A stretch of DNA of 5,832 nucleotides from DAOPJM01 sp035399665 (GCA_035399665.1 DAOPJM010000068.1:1-5832); one strand, 5' to 3'; counted from the stretch's first letter, positions 1 to 5,706 are shown. A program made the numbers and translations. Notes: a model not told the origin generated them from the sequence alone.

Positions 1-329
1 CCGCAGGTTCCGGAATAGGTGGACTGTATGGTCTCGCCCGGGTCGGCGGTTTTGTCTGCGGCGTTCTCGCGGACTTTGCCGTCATAACCCAGCCGCTCAT
101 CCTCATAGAGGCGGTACCGCTCCGACGGGTCTTGCCTTGGGTCGTCCTCATCGTCGGTTTCATGGCTATATACTTCATATTTATTGTACCTTGAAGTATC
201 TTCATCCGATGTGTCAATCGGTATGGCTGCGGCCGACGCTGTCTCGACCTCCTTTGCCAACACGCTCGGCGTGGGCAGCAGGCTTATGAGCATCAAAAGC
301 GCCAAAGTCAAATACAGGCAACGTTTCAT
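1..329 (-). CDS. N-terminus of a secreted, probably cell-surface protein (partial, runs off left edge)
   Basis: This open frame has no stop before the window edge, and 109 codons are visible. Residues 1-25 form a clear Sec signal peptide: a basic start (MKR), a leucine-rich core and a signal peptidase I site after SVLA at residue 25. Residues 26 to about 100 are a charged, mostly acidic and probably disordered segment rich in Asp, Glu, Tyr and Arg. The visible end reads STYSGTCG. An SGTCG motif commonly opens a repeat in BspA-like leucine-rich-repeat and other Clostridia surface proteins, where it is usually followed by 'NLTW.L..DGTLTISG'. That assignment is inference, because the diagnostic part lies outside the window. 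I chose the ATG at 329; an in-frame ATG at 341 is also possible. The Shine-Dalgarno (GGGGAGAGG, 350-342) is 12 bases from the first and almost touches the second. It has its own promoter and lies beyond the L27 terminator, so it is not part of the ribosomal operon. Confidence 0.75.
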   Translation of the reverse strand, partial: MKRCLYLTLALLMLISLLPTPSVLAKEVETASAAAIPIDTSDEDTSRYNKYEVYSHETDDEDDPRQDPSERYRLYEDERLGYDGKVRENAADKTADPGETIQSTYSGTC

Positions 330-379
330 CCTTACTACCATCCTCTCCCCATGTATATCCGTATCACTTATCTAATTCC

Positions 380-408
380 ATTTTACGAAGAATTGACATC
401 GTTGTCAA
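380..408 (-). promoter_or_regulatory. Sigma-A promoter for the secreted protein
   Basis: On the minus strand, TTGACA (408-403) and TAAAAT (385-380) are separated by exactly 17 bases. The -35 is perfect and the -10 has five of six consensus bases. The expected start of transcription is near 373, which gives a leader of about 44 bases. It lies between the upstream terminator and the signal-peptide gene, as expected for an independent promoter. Confidence 0.75.
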
Positions 409-409
409 T
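392..409. promoter_or_regulatory. Candidate operator: perfect 7-bp dyad over the -35 box
   Basis: ATTGACA (392-398), four bases TCGT, then TGTCAAT (403-409) form a perfect inverted repeat. One arm is the -35 hexamer of the secreted-protein promoter. A dyad with short spacing at this place is the typical form of a dimeric repressor site. Chance is not excluded, because the -35 consensus itself fixes six of the seven bases of one arm. No regulator can be named. Confidence 0.4.
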
Positions 410-463
410 GTGAAATGCTGAATTTTGCGTCTTGTTCGGCTTTGATCGAAAGCATGGCAGCAG

Positions 464-497
464 TAAAAACCCTCCTTCGGATAACCGAGGGAGGGTT
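464..497 (-). terminator. Rho-independent terminator after rpmA
   Basis: Read on the minus strand, AACCCTCC (497-490) pairs with GGAGGGTT (475-468). An inner TCGG/CCGA stem continues beyond one C-A mismatch and closes a TTAT loop. The stem is followed by a short U tract (469-465). It starts 33 bases past the L27 stop codon and ends the rplU-prp-rpmA transcript. The U tract is short and partly used in the stem. Confidence 0.85.
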
Positions 498-530
498 GGT
501 TGATTGTTGTTTTACTGGCGAATGGTTGGA

Positions 531-821
531 TTACTCAGCTTCGGCTTCCGCGTAAACACAAACTACGCGCTTGCCCGCGTGACGTACTTCAAAACGGACT
601 ACGCCGTCAGCCTTCGCAAACAGGGTATCATCCTTTCCGATACCGACATTCTCGCCGGGATGGAAATGCGTTCCGTGCTGGCGAACGAGTATATTACCCG
701 CAAGCACGAACTGACCGTCCGCACGCTTGGGTCCCAAGCGCTTGCTGTTGCTGTCTCTGCCGTTACGTGACGAGCCAACGCCCTTCTTGTGAGCAAACAG
801 CTGCAGATTCATCTTGAACAT
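531..821 (-). CDS. rpmA: 50S ribosomal protein L27, with cleavable N-terminal extension
   Basis: L27 sits by the peptidyl transferase centre of the large subunit, where its N-terminus reaches toward the tRNA ends. The 96-residue product has the family signature: HKKGVGS at 11-17, then NGRDS, KRLG.KRADGQ, GENVG and DDTLFA. The first nine residues (MFKMNLQLF) precede A10. This is the Firmicutes type of extension, removed by Prp between F9 and A10 as described for Staphylococcus aureus (LQFF/A). The ATG at 821 follows a strong GGAGG (834-830) at 8 bases. That site lies in the last codons of prp, whose stop is only three bases upstream, so the two genes are probably translationally coupled. The acidic C-terminal tail (AEAEAE) is a small oddity. 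The usual downstream neighbour obgE does not follow; a terminator does. Confidence 0.97.
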   Translation of the reverse strand: MFKMNLQLFAHKKGVGSSRNGRDSNSKRLGPKRADGQFVLAGNILVRQHGTHFHPGENVGIGKDDTLFAKADGVVRFEVRHAGKRVVCVYAEAEAE

Positions 822-824
822 AAC

Positions 825-1154
825 TTACACCTCCCTGTGATGAAATTTGAGGGTGCCGGGATACGAAAGCTCTATGGATTCAAGCCCCTTTTGCATCGTG
901 TCTATCAACAACGCCGCATTTTCGGCTTCCCTGTCCGTCATATCCTTCGGCAATGTTAAGCAGGCGTCTCCGTCCTCAAGCGAAAAACCCGCCTTGATAC
1001 CTACTACCTCGGTAACTCCTAATATGGCTGTCTGCGTTATGGACGAAATCGCCGCGCAAACGAGGTCATATCCTTTGCCACCGTGTCCCGCGTGTCCCCT
1101 AAGCTCAAAGCCGCAGCTGCGTCCTTTGCTTTGAAACACGGTCAACTTGACCAT
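825..1154 (-). CDS. prp: Prp, cysteine protease that matures ribosomal protein L27 (YsxB family)
   Basis: Prp removes the N-terminal extension of L27 in Firmicutes, a step needed for working ribosomes in S. aureus. The 109-residue size fits the family. The catalytic pair is visible: H21 in GHAG and C33 in GYDLVCAAIS, the same layout as the His22/Cys34 pair of the S. aureus enzyme. I chose the ATG at 1154, which gives MVKLTVF; a TTG further upstream at 1181 would reach back into rplU and add residues not expected in the family. The start lies four bases after the rplU stop (TAAGGAAATG). Its Shine-Dalgarno is weak and very close, so translation probably depends on ribosomes finishing rplU. Its position between the two ribosomal protein genes, directly before its substrate, supports the call. 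Confidence 0.95.
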   Translation of the reverse strand: MVKLTVFQSKGRSCGFELRGHAGHGGKGYDLVCAAISSITQTAILGVTEVVGIKAGFSLEDGDACLTLPKDMTDREAENAALLIDTMQKGLESIELSYPGTLKFHHREV

Positions 1155-1158
1155 TTCC

Positions 1159-1464
1159 TTAGCCAATCGCGGTAATCTCAACCTTGGTGAAAGGCTGACG
1201 ATGTCCGCGCTTCTTTCTGATGTTCTTCTTGGCCTTGTACTTGAAGACTATAACCTTCTTCGCCTTGCCATGCTCTTTGACCTTGCCCGTCGCCTTGACG
1301 CCCTCTACCAAAGGCTTGCCAATGGTAACGGTCTCGCCGTCGCCGACCATCAAAACGTCAAAGCTAACTTCGGTTTCGGGTTCGGCTTCGAGCTTCTCAA
1401 CAAGAATCTCATCGCCAACCTCAACCTTATACTGCTTTCCACCGGTCTGAATGATTGCGTACAC
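1159..1464 (-). CDS. rplU: 50S ribosomal protein L21
   Basis: L21 binds 23S rRNA in the large subunit. The sequence from YAIIQTGGKQYKV through DVLMVGDGE, FKYKAKKN and RKKRGHRQPFT is classic L21. With the GTG start at 1464 the product is 101 residues, matching the usual 101-103. No ATG lies near the start. An extension to a codon at 1530 is rejected, because it would translate the regulatory leader and add 22 atypical residues. The GGAGG at 1482-1478 is 13 bases from the GTG, longer than usual, but only four bases from an in-frame ATT at 1473 that would give MTTVYAIIQ. The GTG is my choice because Firmicutes L21 proteins usually begin MYAII. It is the first gene of a tight trio with prp and rpmA. 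Confidence 0.95.
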   Translation of the reverse strand: MYAIIQTGGKQYKVEVGDEILVEKLEAEPETEVSFDVLMVGDGETVTIGKPLVEGVKATGKVKEHGKAKKVIVFKYKAKKNIRKKRGHRQPFTKVEITAIG

Positions 1465-1477
1465 TGTTGTAATGTTT

Positions 1478-1482
1478 CCTCC
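1478..1482 (-). promoter_or_regulatory. Shine-Dalgarno of rplU, oddly far from the expected start
   Basis: GGAGG, within the longer purine run GAAGAAGGAGGAAA, is the only strong ribosome binding site before L21. It is 13 bases from the GTG at 1464 and four bases from an ATT at 1473. It therefore leaves the true initiation codon open. Confidence 0.7.
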
Positions 1483-1503
1483 TTCTTCCCAGACTCGCTC
1501 GGA

Positions 1504-1560
1504 TTCGGTGACGCGCCTTTTGGCACACACTTATATACCGCTCCGAAGCGGCTCACCGAA
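1504..1560 (-). promoter_or_regulatory. Structured mRNA leader of rplU, probable L21 leader (three-way junction)
   Basis: Three stems can be drawn on the minus-strand RNA. P1 is a perfect 8-bp closing stem, UUCGGUGA (1560-1553) with UCACCGAA (1511-1504). P2 is CCGCU (1551-1547) with AGCGG (1542-1538) around a UCGG loop. P3 is GUGCC (1526-1522) with GGCGC (1517-1513) around AAAA, and it can be extended by wobble pairs. A P1 closing two hairpins, just upstream of rplU, fits the Firmicutes L21 leader (Rfam RF00559), thought to bind L21 for autoregulation. The fold was drawn by eye, and identity with the Rfam family is inference. The predicted transcript start (about 1556) falls inside the 5' arm of P1, so the real stem may be 4-6 bp or the start may lie slightly upstream. 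Confidence 0.75.
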
Positions 1561-1594
1561 GCATTGTAGCACAAAGAAAACGTGCTGTCAATGC
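1561..1594. repeat. Hyphenated inverted repeat framing the rplU promoter
   Basis: On the plus strand the order is GCATTG (1561-1566), TA, GCAC (1569-1572), nine bases, GTGC (1582-1585), TGT, CAATGC (1589-1594). Ten base pairs of symmetry surround an A-rich centre, with one extra base in one gap. Three pairs follow from the -35/-10 consensus (TTG/CAA), but the GCAC/GTGC and outer GCA/TGC pairs do not. It could be an operator or coincidence. Confidence 0.5.
1563..1591 (-). promoter_or_regulatory. Strong sigma-A promoter of the rplU-prp-rpmA operon
   Basis: On the minus strand TTGACA (1591-1586) and TACAAT (1568-1563) are 17 bases apart, eleven of twelve hexamer bases matching consensus. This is the best promoter in the window and suits high ribosomal protein output. 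The -35 hexamer contains the TGA stop codon of the upstream RNase gene (1590-1588), so the two units abut with no spare bases. The whole element is framed by a hyphenated inverted repeat at 1561-1594. Confidence 0.9.
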
Positions 1595-3099
1595 ACTATT
1601 TTACAATTATTTTTGACTTCCGAAACTTTTTTATCCGACAGCGGGCGCACCGTGAACTTCTCAATATGAAGCTGCTCCAGCGGCTTGACATAGCAGGTGA
1701 GATTCTCCGCCTCGGGGAAAAGCGTCCCCGATTCGCGCTCACATTGCTGCATGACCTCCGCAACCTGCGGATGGCACTCGATATACAGACGCTTCGCCTT
1801 ACTCCCGTTGACCACCTGCAAGGCCTGCTTTCTAAGCCTTGAGAACACGCTCTTGGCGGACAACACCGCCGCGTCGCCATTGCAGTACGGGCAGGTCGTC
1901 TTGAGGGTATCGCCTATGCTCTTGCCCGTCTTCTTGCGCGTCAGCTCGACAAGCCCAAGATGGGTAAACCCGAATACATGCGACCTCGTGTGATCGTCCT
2001 TCATCGCCGCCTTGATGGTTTGCAGCACCAGCTGGCGATTGGATTCCTTCTCCATATCGATAAAGTCTATAATGACTATACCGCCTATGTCCCTCAGTCT
2101 CAGCTGTACTGCTATCTCCTTGGCGGCCTCGCAGTTCGTGGCTGTAATGGTCTTTTCAAGATTGTCCTTGCCCACGAATTTGCCGGTGTTGACGTCGATA
2201 ACGGTCAGAGCCTCGGCCTTGTCGATGATAAGATAACCGCCGCTCTTGAGCCAAACCTTCCTTGACAGTGCCGTTGTTATCTTTGCTTCGCATTCGCACC
2301 TGTCAAACAGCGCCTCGCTGTCCTTGAACAGCAGCCTTGGCTTGAGCTTGGGCGCCATTAGGTCGGCCATCTCCTTGAGCTTCTCGTACGCCTGCGCGTC
2401 GTTCACGAACACCCTGTCAACATCCTTCATCAGAAGGTCGCGTACAGTTCTAAACAGCAGCGACTGCTCCGCGTGCAGCAGCGCGGGTGCTTTGACCTGC
2501 TTTGTTCGCTTCTCTATGTCCTGATACAGCTTCAAAAGGGAGTCAAGATCCTCCTCGAACATCTCCTTGGTCTTGCCTGTCGAAGCCGTCCTGACGATTA
2601 CGCCCATCTTCTGGGGCTTGATCTCATTCAGAATCTTGCGCAGCCTTGTGCGCTCGTCCTCGCTGTCGATGCGCCTTGACACGCCAACATAGTCCACGGT
2701 CGGCATAAGCACAAGCGAACGCCCCGCCAAGGTGATATAGGTCGTGACCCTCGCGCCCTTCGTACCCACGGGGTCCTTGGCAACCTGAACCAAAATGCTC
2801 TGACCCGGTCTCAGCAGATCGCCTATCTTTTTGGAGTTCCTTACTTTCTCTAAACCGTCGAAGCTGTCACCCGGGAAAAACACATCCCCGGCATATAAAA
2901 ACGCGTTCTTTTCAAGGCCAATGTCCACGAACGCCGCCTGCATACCCGGCAGTACGTTCTGAACCTTACCTAAGTATATGTTGCCCACAAGACGTTCGTT
3001 GCCGCCCTGCTCAACATAAAGCTCGACCGGAACGCCGTCCTCAACTACCGCAACACGGATTTGAAATCTGTTTGCGTCAACCAATATTTCTTTACTCAT
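1588..3099 (-). CDS. rng: Ribonuclease E/G family endoribonuclease
   Basis: This enzyme cuts single-stranded RNA and takes part in mRNA decay and rRNA/tRNA processing in the cytoplasm. The 503-residue length fits RNase G or the catalytic half of RNase E, with no long C-terminal scaffold. An S1-type RNA-binding region spans about 37-125 (NIYLGKV, AAFVDIG, NAFLYAGD). The catalytic core contains D302 (VIDVNTG) and D345 (IIDFIDM), matching the two magnesium-binding aspartates of E. coli RNase E. C403 and C406 (CPYC) form the zinc-link motif that joins subunits. The ATG at 3099 has AAGGAAAGG (3115-3107) at 7 bases, and this site can be hidden in a hairpin. The stop codon lies inside the -35 box of the rplU promoter. 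No terminator is seen after it, so some transcripts may run on into rplU. Calling it G rather than E rests on length only. Confidence 0.95.
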   Translation of the reverse strand: MSKEILVDANRFQIRVAVVEDGVPVELYVEQGGNERLVGNIYLGKVQNVLPGMQAAFVDIGLEKNAFLYAGDVFFPGDSFDGLEKVRNSKKIGDLLRPGQSILVQVAKDPVGTKGARVTTYITLAGRSLVLMPTVDYVGVSRRIDSEDERTRLRKILNEIKPQKMGVIVRTASTGKTKEMFEEDLDSLLKLYQDIEKRTKQVKAPALLHAEQSLLFRTVRDLLMKDVDRVFVNDAQAYEKLKEMADLMAPKLKPRLLFKDSEALFDRCECEAKITTALSRKVWLKSGGYLIIDKAEALTVIDVNTGKFVGKDNLEKTITATNCEAAKEIAVQLRLRDIGGIVIIDFIDMEKESNRQLVLQTIKAAMKDDHTRSHVFGFTHLGLVELTRKKTGKSIGDTLKTTCPYCNGDAAVLSAKSVFSRLRKQALQVVNGSKAKRLYIECHPQVAEVMQQCERESGTLFPEAENLTCYVKPLEQLHIEKFTVRPLSDKKVSEVKNNCKIVH

Positions 3100-3105
3100 T
3101 ATAAA

Positions 3106-3135
3106 ACCTTTCCTTTTTGCAAAGGCAAGGAAGGT
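3106..3135 (-). promoter_or_regulatory. Hairpin covering the ribosome binding site of the RNase E/G gene
   Basis: On the minus strand, ACCUUCCUU (3135-3127) can pair with AAGG, a bulged A, and AAGGU (3115-3106) around an 11-base loop. That gives nine pairs and buries the whole Shine-Dalgarno AAGGAAAGG. A competing smaller stem, CCUUU/AAAGG (3125-3121 with 3116-3112), covers its first half. UUUUAUA follows, so a weak terminator is the alternative reading. The stem is AU-rich and drawn by eye. Confidence 0.4.
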
Positions 3136-3175
3136 CTCGCTTCTCTTTTTCGCCTATGGAAACCGTACCTATAAA

Positions 3176-3886
3176 CTAATTTTGCGGTACTGTCGCCGCG
3201 CTCGATGCTTCGAACCGCGGCAGCTTGGCACAGCCTTCAAAGAGCATTTCGCTGCGATGCACCTCGACGAACCCGTCCGTTCCCAGAAGATCGAGCAACA
3301 CGTGCATAAAAGCATCTGCGCGCAACCCGCCATCGGCGAACAGAGTCCCAAGAACGTCGAACCTTGCAGTACAGCCGCCGGCCTTGATAACCTTCGCTTC
3401 TAAAATCTGCGGACGCATGTCCACGGTGCGCATCCCGCCCTTGGACTTTTTATCCACCGTTATTTCCGTCGCAGTGAGCATTTTCTCCACGGCGGTTTCC
3501 AATTCTCCCTCTTGCAGCGGTTCCTTGGTGGTGAGTGTGATAAGATACCTTGCCGCTCTCACAAGCTTTGCAAGACTGCTCATCCCCTCCTCCGCCACAA
3601 AACTGCCCCAAACGCTCATCCCGTTCGGAAGCGCGGCGTTCATCCTGCGGGTGAACTCCTCCGGCTCCATCTCCTGTGTGAGACCGCATTCGAACCACTC
3701 GCACTCGCCGGTGTAACCCGTAGCAAGCGCGGTGCAGAAAGCGGTTATGGGGTGAGGGTTGAACCCCTGCGAATACATAAGCGGCAGATCCGCCCTGCGC
3801 ATAGCCCTGTGGAGTATGCGTTGGACGTCCAAATGTGAGGTATAGCTTATACCCCCTTCTTTACGGTACGCGGCAATCATTCTCAT
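3176..3886 (-). CDS. DUF2344 / TIGR03936 radical SAM-linked protein, function unknown
   Basis: This 236-residue protein belongs to the family found next to, or fused with, the TIGR03960 radical SAM proteins. Its biochemical role is not established to my knowledge. Family marks are at the N-terminus: SHLD at 17-20, an R/H-rich helix (R23, H26, R27, R30, R31), then YSQGFNPHP at 38-46. The rest is less conserved and has no membrane segment or signal peptide. I chose the ATG at 3886 (MRMIAAYRKEG); an upstream TTG at 3898 and the ATG at 3880 are alternatives, and none has a strong ribosome binding site. The start lies inside the last 26 bases of the radical SAM gene, so translation is probably coupled and the two products are likely made in similar amounts. 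The basic N-terminus next to RNase E/G, L21 and L27 genes would fit a role on RNA, but that is inference from context. Confidence 0.88.
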   Translation of the reverse strand: MRMIAAYRKEGGISYTSHLDVQRILHRAMRRADLPLMYSQGFNPHPITAFCTALATGYTGECEWFECGLTQEMEPEEFTRRMNAALPNGMSVWGSFVAEEGMSSLAKLVRAARYLITLTTKEPLQEGELETAVEKMLTATEITVDKKSKGGMRTVDMRPQILEAKVIKAGGCTARFDVLGTLFADGGLRADAFMHVLLDLLGTDGFVEVHRSEMLFEGCAKLPRFEASSAATVPQN

Positions 3887-5699
3887 CGTCTTTACCAAAG
3901 CATCCGTTGCAGCCTTCCCTGCAGTCGCGGGTAGTCCTCTCCTGTTTTGCCTTGTCGTATTCCCTCTTTAGATATTCCTGCGTCACAAGGACGTCGATAT
4001 GCGCCCAAGGCAGCGGCTCATCGATATCCCTTTCCCTCAACGCGTATTCCTCAATTGTCAGCCCGTTTTCTGTAAAGGCCTCCTCCCATTCCTGCGGCTT
4101 GAAGTGTTCAGCCCAAGAATCGAAGCGGCAGCCCTTTTGATAAGCCGAGATCAGCACGCTTGACAGCCTTCTGTCGCCTCTTGAAAAGGCGGCTTCAAGT
4201 ACCGAAAGCTGCGATGGGTGACAATGCAGCTCCGCGCCCCTCACGCCCTTCATGCAGGCGTTGAGCAGGCGCTGCTTTCTTCTGATTTCATCAAGTGAAT
4301 TCTGCGCGCTCCATTGAAACGCGGTGAACGGCTTAGGCACGAAGGTCGATGCGCTTACCGTCAGCCTCAGCCCCTTTCCCCGCTTTTCCTTGGGTACAGA
4401 ATAATACTCCCTGCTGACCTTTCGCGCAAGGTCAGCGATTCCCGCTATGTCCTCGTCGGTCTCGGTGGGCAAGCCTATCATGAAATAGAGCTTCACGCCC
4501 GTCCAACCCAACTCAAAAGCGGCGCGAACCGCCGTCAGAAGATCTTCCTCGGTGACGTTCTTGTTGATGACGTCTCTTAGCCGCTGTGTTCCCGCCTCAG
4601 GCGCGAAGGTCAGCCCGCCCTTTCTGACGGACTGCATCTTCTCCAAATCCTCCCTAATGGACGAATCGATACGCAGTGAAGGCAGGGCAACAGAAACGCG
4701 CTTGCAAGCCATGCTGTCCATAATCTCGGGCAGGAGCGTGTGCAGCTCGGAATAATCGCCCGTGGAGAGCGACAGGAGCGACACCTCGTCATAGCCCGTG
4801 CATTCGACAAGCTCCATGGCCTGCCTCTTCAGCGTCTCCTCGGAACGTTCCCTCACCGGTCGGTAGATATACCCCGCTTGGCAGAAACGGCAGCCTCGCG
4901 TACAGCCGCGCATGACCTCGACCGCCACCCTGTCGTGTACAATGCCCATATTTGGCACGACCTGACGGCCTACGAACGCGGTTGTGTCAAGGTCCTTGAC
5001 TATCCTGCGGCGAACCCTGTCGGGTGCGTCTCCATTGGTCTTGACAAGCTTAGAAAAATGCCCGTCCTGCGCATACTCCGCCTCATAAAAAGAGGGAATG
5101 TAAACTCCGCGGAGCTTGGACAGGCGCATAAGGGTCTCGTGGCGGGAAAGCTTTTGACGTTTGGCTTCGATAAGAATGCTAACCATGAGGGGGGTCACCT
5201 CCTCACCGTCGCCCACAACCACCGCGTCCATAATGGCTGCGATTGGTTCGGGATTGACGGCGCAAGGGCCTCCGCAGATGACAAGCGGCATATCTTCGCT
5301 TCGTTGGCTTGCAAGGAAGGGCAGCCCCGCAAGCTCCAGCATGGTCAGAATGTTGCTGTAACACATCTCATACAGAAGCGAAAAACCTATTACATCGAAT
5401 TCACCCAAGGCGCGTTTTGTCTCAAGCGAAAAGAGCGGCAGCTTGGCTTTTCTAAGCTCCGCTTCCATATCCGTCCAAGGCGCAAACACACGCTCGCAGT
5501 ATACCTCGTCCATGTCATTCAGCACATGATAAAGTATGCGCGATCCTAAGTGCGACATTCCAATTTCGTACACGTCGGGAAAACACAAAGCGAAGCGAAA
5601 CCTATCGCCCTCCTTGCGTATCATGTTCCATTCCTCACCCGTGTAGCGTGCGGGCTTCTCGACCGCTGTAAGCAGCCGCTTCAGTTCCAATGTATCCAA
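3861..5699 (-). CDS. B12-binding-like radical SAM protein (TIGR03960 family), function unknown
   Basis: The 612-residue protein starts with a Rossmann-like region resembling a B12-binding domain (about 30-175: FPDVYEIGMSHLG, IGFSLLYEMCYSNIL, ICGGPCAVNP, VVGDGEE). A radical SAM barrel follows, with the 4Fe-4S cluster cysteines at 266, 270 and 273 (CTRGCRFC) and a later segment LYFMIGLPTET near 404-414. The C-terminus has a second Cys group (593, 597, 600, 609), possibly an auxiliary cluster. The canonical cobalamin-binding DxHxxG motif is not obvious, so B12 use is doubtful. The family is known for pairing with DUF2344, as here, but its substrate is unknown. I chose the TTG at 5699, seven bases from a GGAGG; a TTG at 5702 is preceded directly by an in-frame TGA and has only four bases of spacing. 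No in-frame ATG is near. Transcription comes from the promoter at 5741-5769. Confidence 0.92.
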   Translation of the reverse strand: MDTLELKRLLTAVEKPARYTGEEWNMIRKEGDRFRFALCFPDVYEIGMSHLGSRILYHVLNDMDEVYCERVFAPWTDMEAELRKAKLPLFSLETKRALGEFDVIGFSLLYEMCYSNILTMLELAGLPFLASQRSEDMPLVICGGPCAVNPEPIAAIMDAVVVGDGEEVTPLMVSILIEAKRQKLSRHETLMRLSKLRGVYIPSFYEAEYAQDGHFSKLVKTNGDAPDRVRRRIVKDLDTTAFVGRQVVPNMGIVHDRVAVEVMRGCTRGCRFCQAGYIYRPVRERSEETLKRQAMELVECTGYDEVSLLSLSTGDYSELHTLLPEIMDSMACKRVSVALPSLRIDSSIREDLEKMQSVRKGGLTFAPEAGTQRLRDVINKNVTEEDLLTAVRAAFELGWTGVKLYFMIGLPTETDEDIAGIADLARKVSREYYSVPKEKRGKGLRLTVSASTFVPKPFTAFQWSAQNSLDEIRRKQRLLNACMKGVRGAELHCHPSQLSVLEAAFSRGDRRLSSVLISAYQKGCRFDSWAEHFKPQEWEEAFTENGLTIEEYALRERDIDEPLPWAHIDVLVTQEYLKREYDKAKQERTTRDCREGCNGCFGKDDENDCRVP

Positions 5700-5706
5700 C
5701 AATCAT

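Noticed and set aside
405..455. Small minus-strand frame of 16 codons (MLSIKAEQDAKFSISH) between the terminator and the surface-protein promoter
   Set aside because: It has no ribosome binding site, lies just after a terminator and overlaps the -35 of the next promoter, so it is unlikely to be translated.
468..497. The terminator palindrome working also for plus-strand transcription
   Set aside because: No plus-strand gene is supported to its left, so there is nothing for it to end, although the downstream plus-strand sequence is fairly T-rich.
1155..1181. Extending Prp to the upstream TTG at 1181
   Set aside because: It would overlap the end of rplU in another frame, add nine residues not expected in the family and shift the catalytic residues away from their usual positions.
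1465..1530. Extending L21 upstream to 1530
   Set aside because: The added 22 residues do not occur in L21 proteins and correspond to the structured leader and Shine-Dalgarno region.
1147..1569. Open plus-strand frame of 140 codons opposite L21 and its leader
   Set aside because: It is antisense to rplU, the leader and the promoter, with low-complexity stretches such as repeated GF that mirror rplU codons. No family is recognisable.
4740..5549. Open plus-strand frame of 269 codons opposite the radical SAM gene
   Set aside because: It lies wholly antisense to a well-conserved gene. The translation is rich in His and Arg with no recognisable domain, and no Shine-Dalgarno precedes it. It reads as a shadow of the opposite codons.
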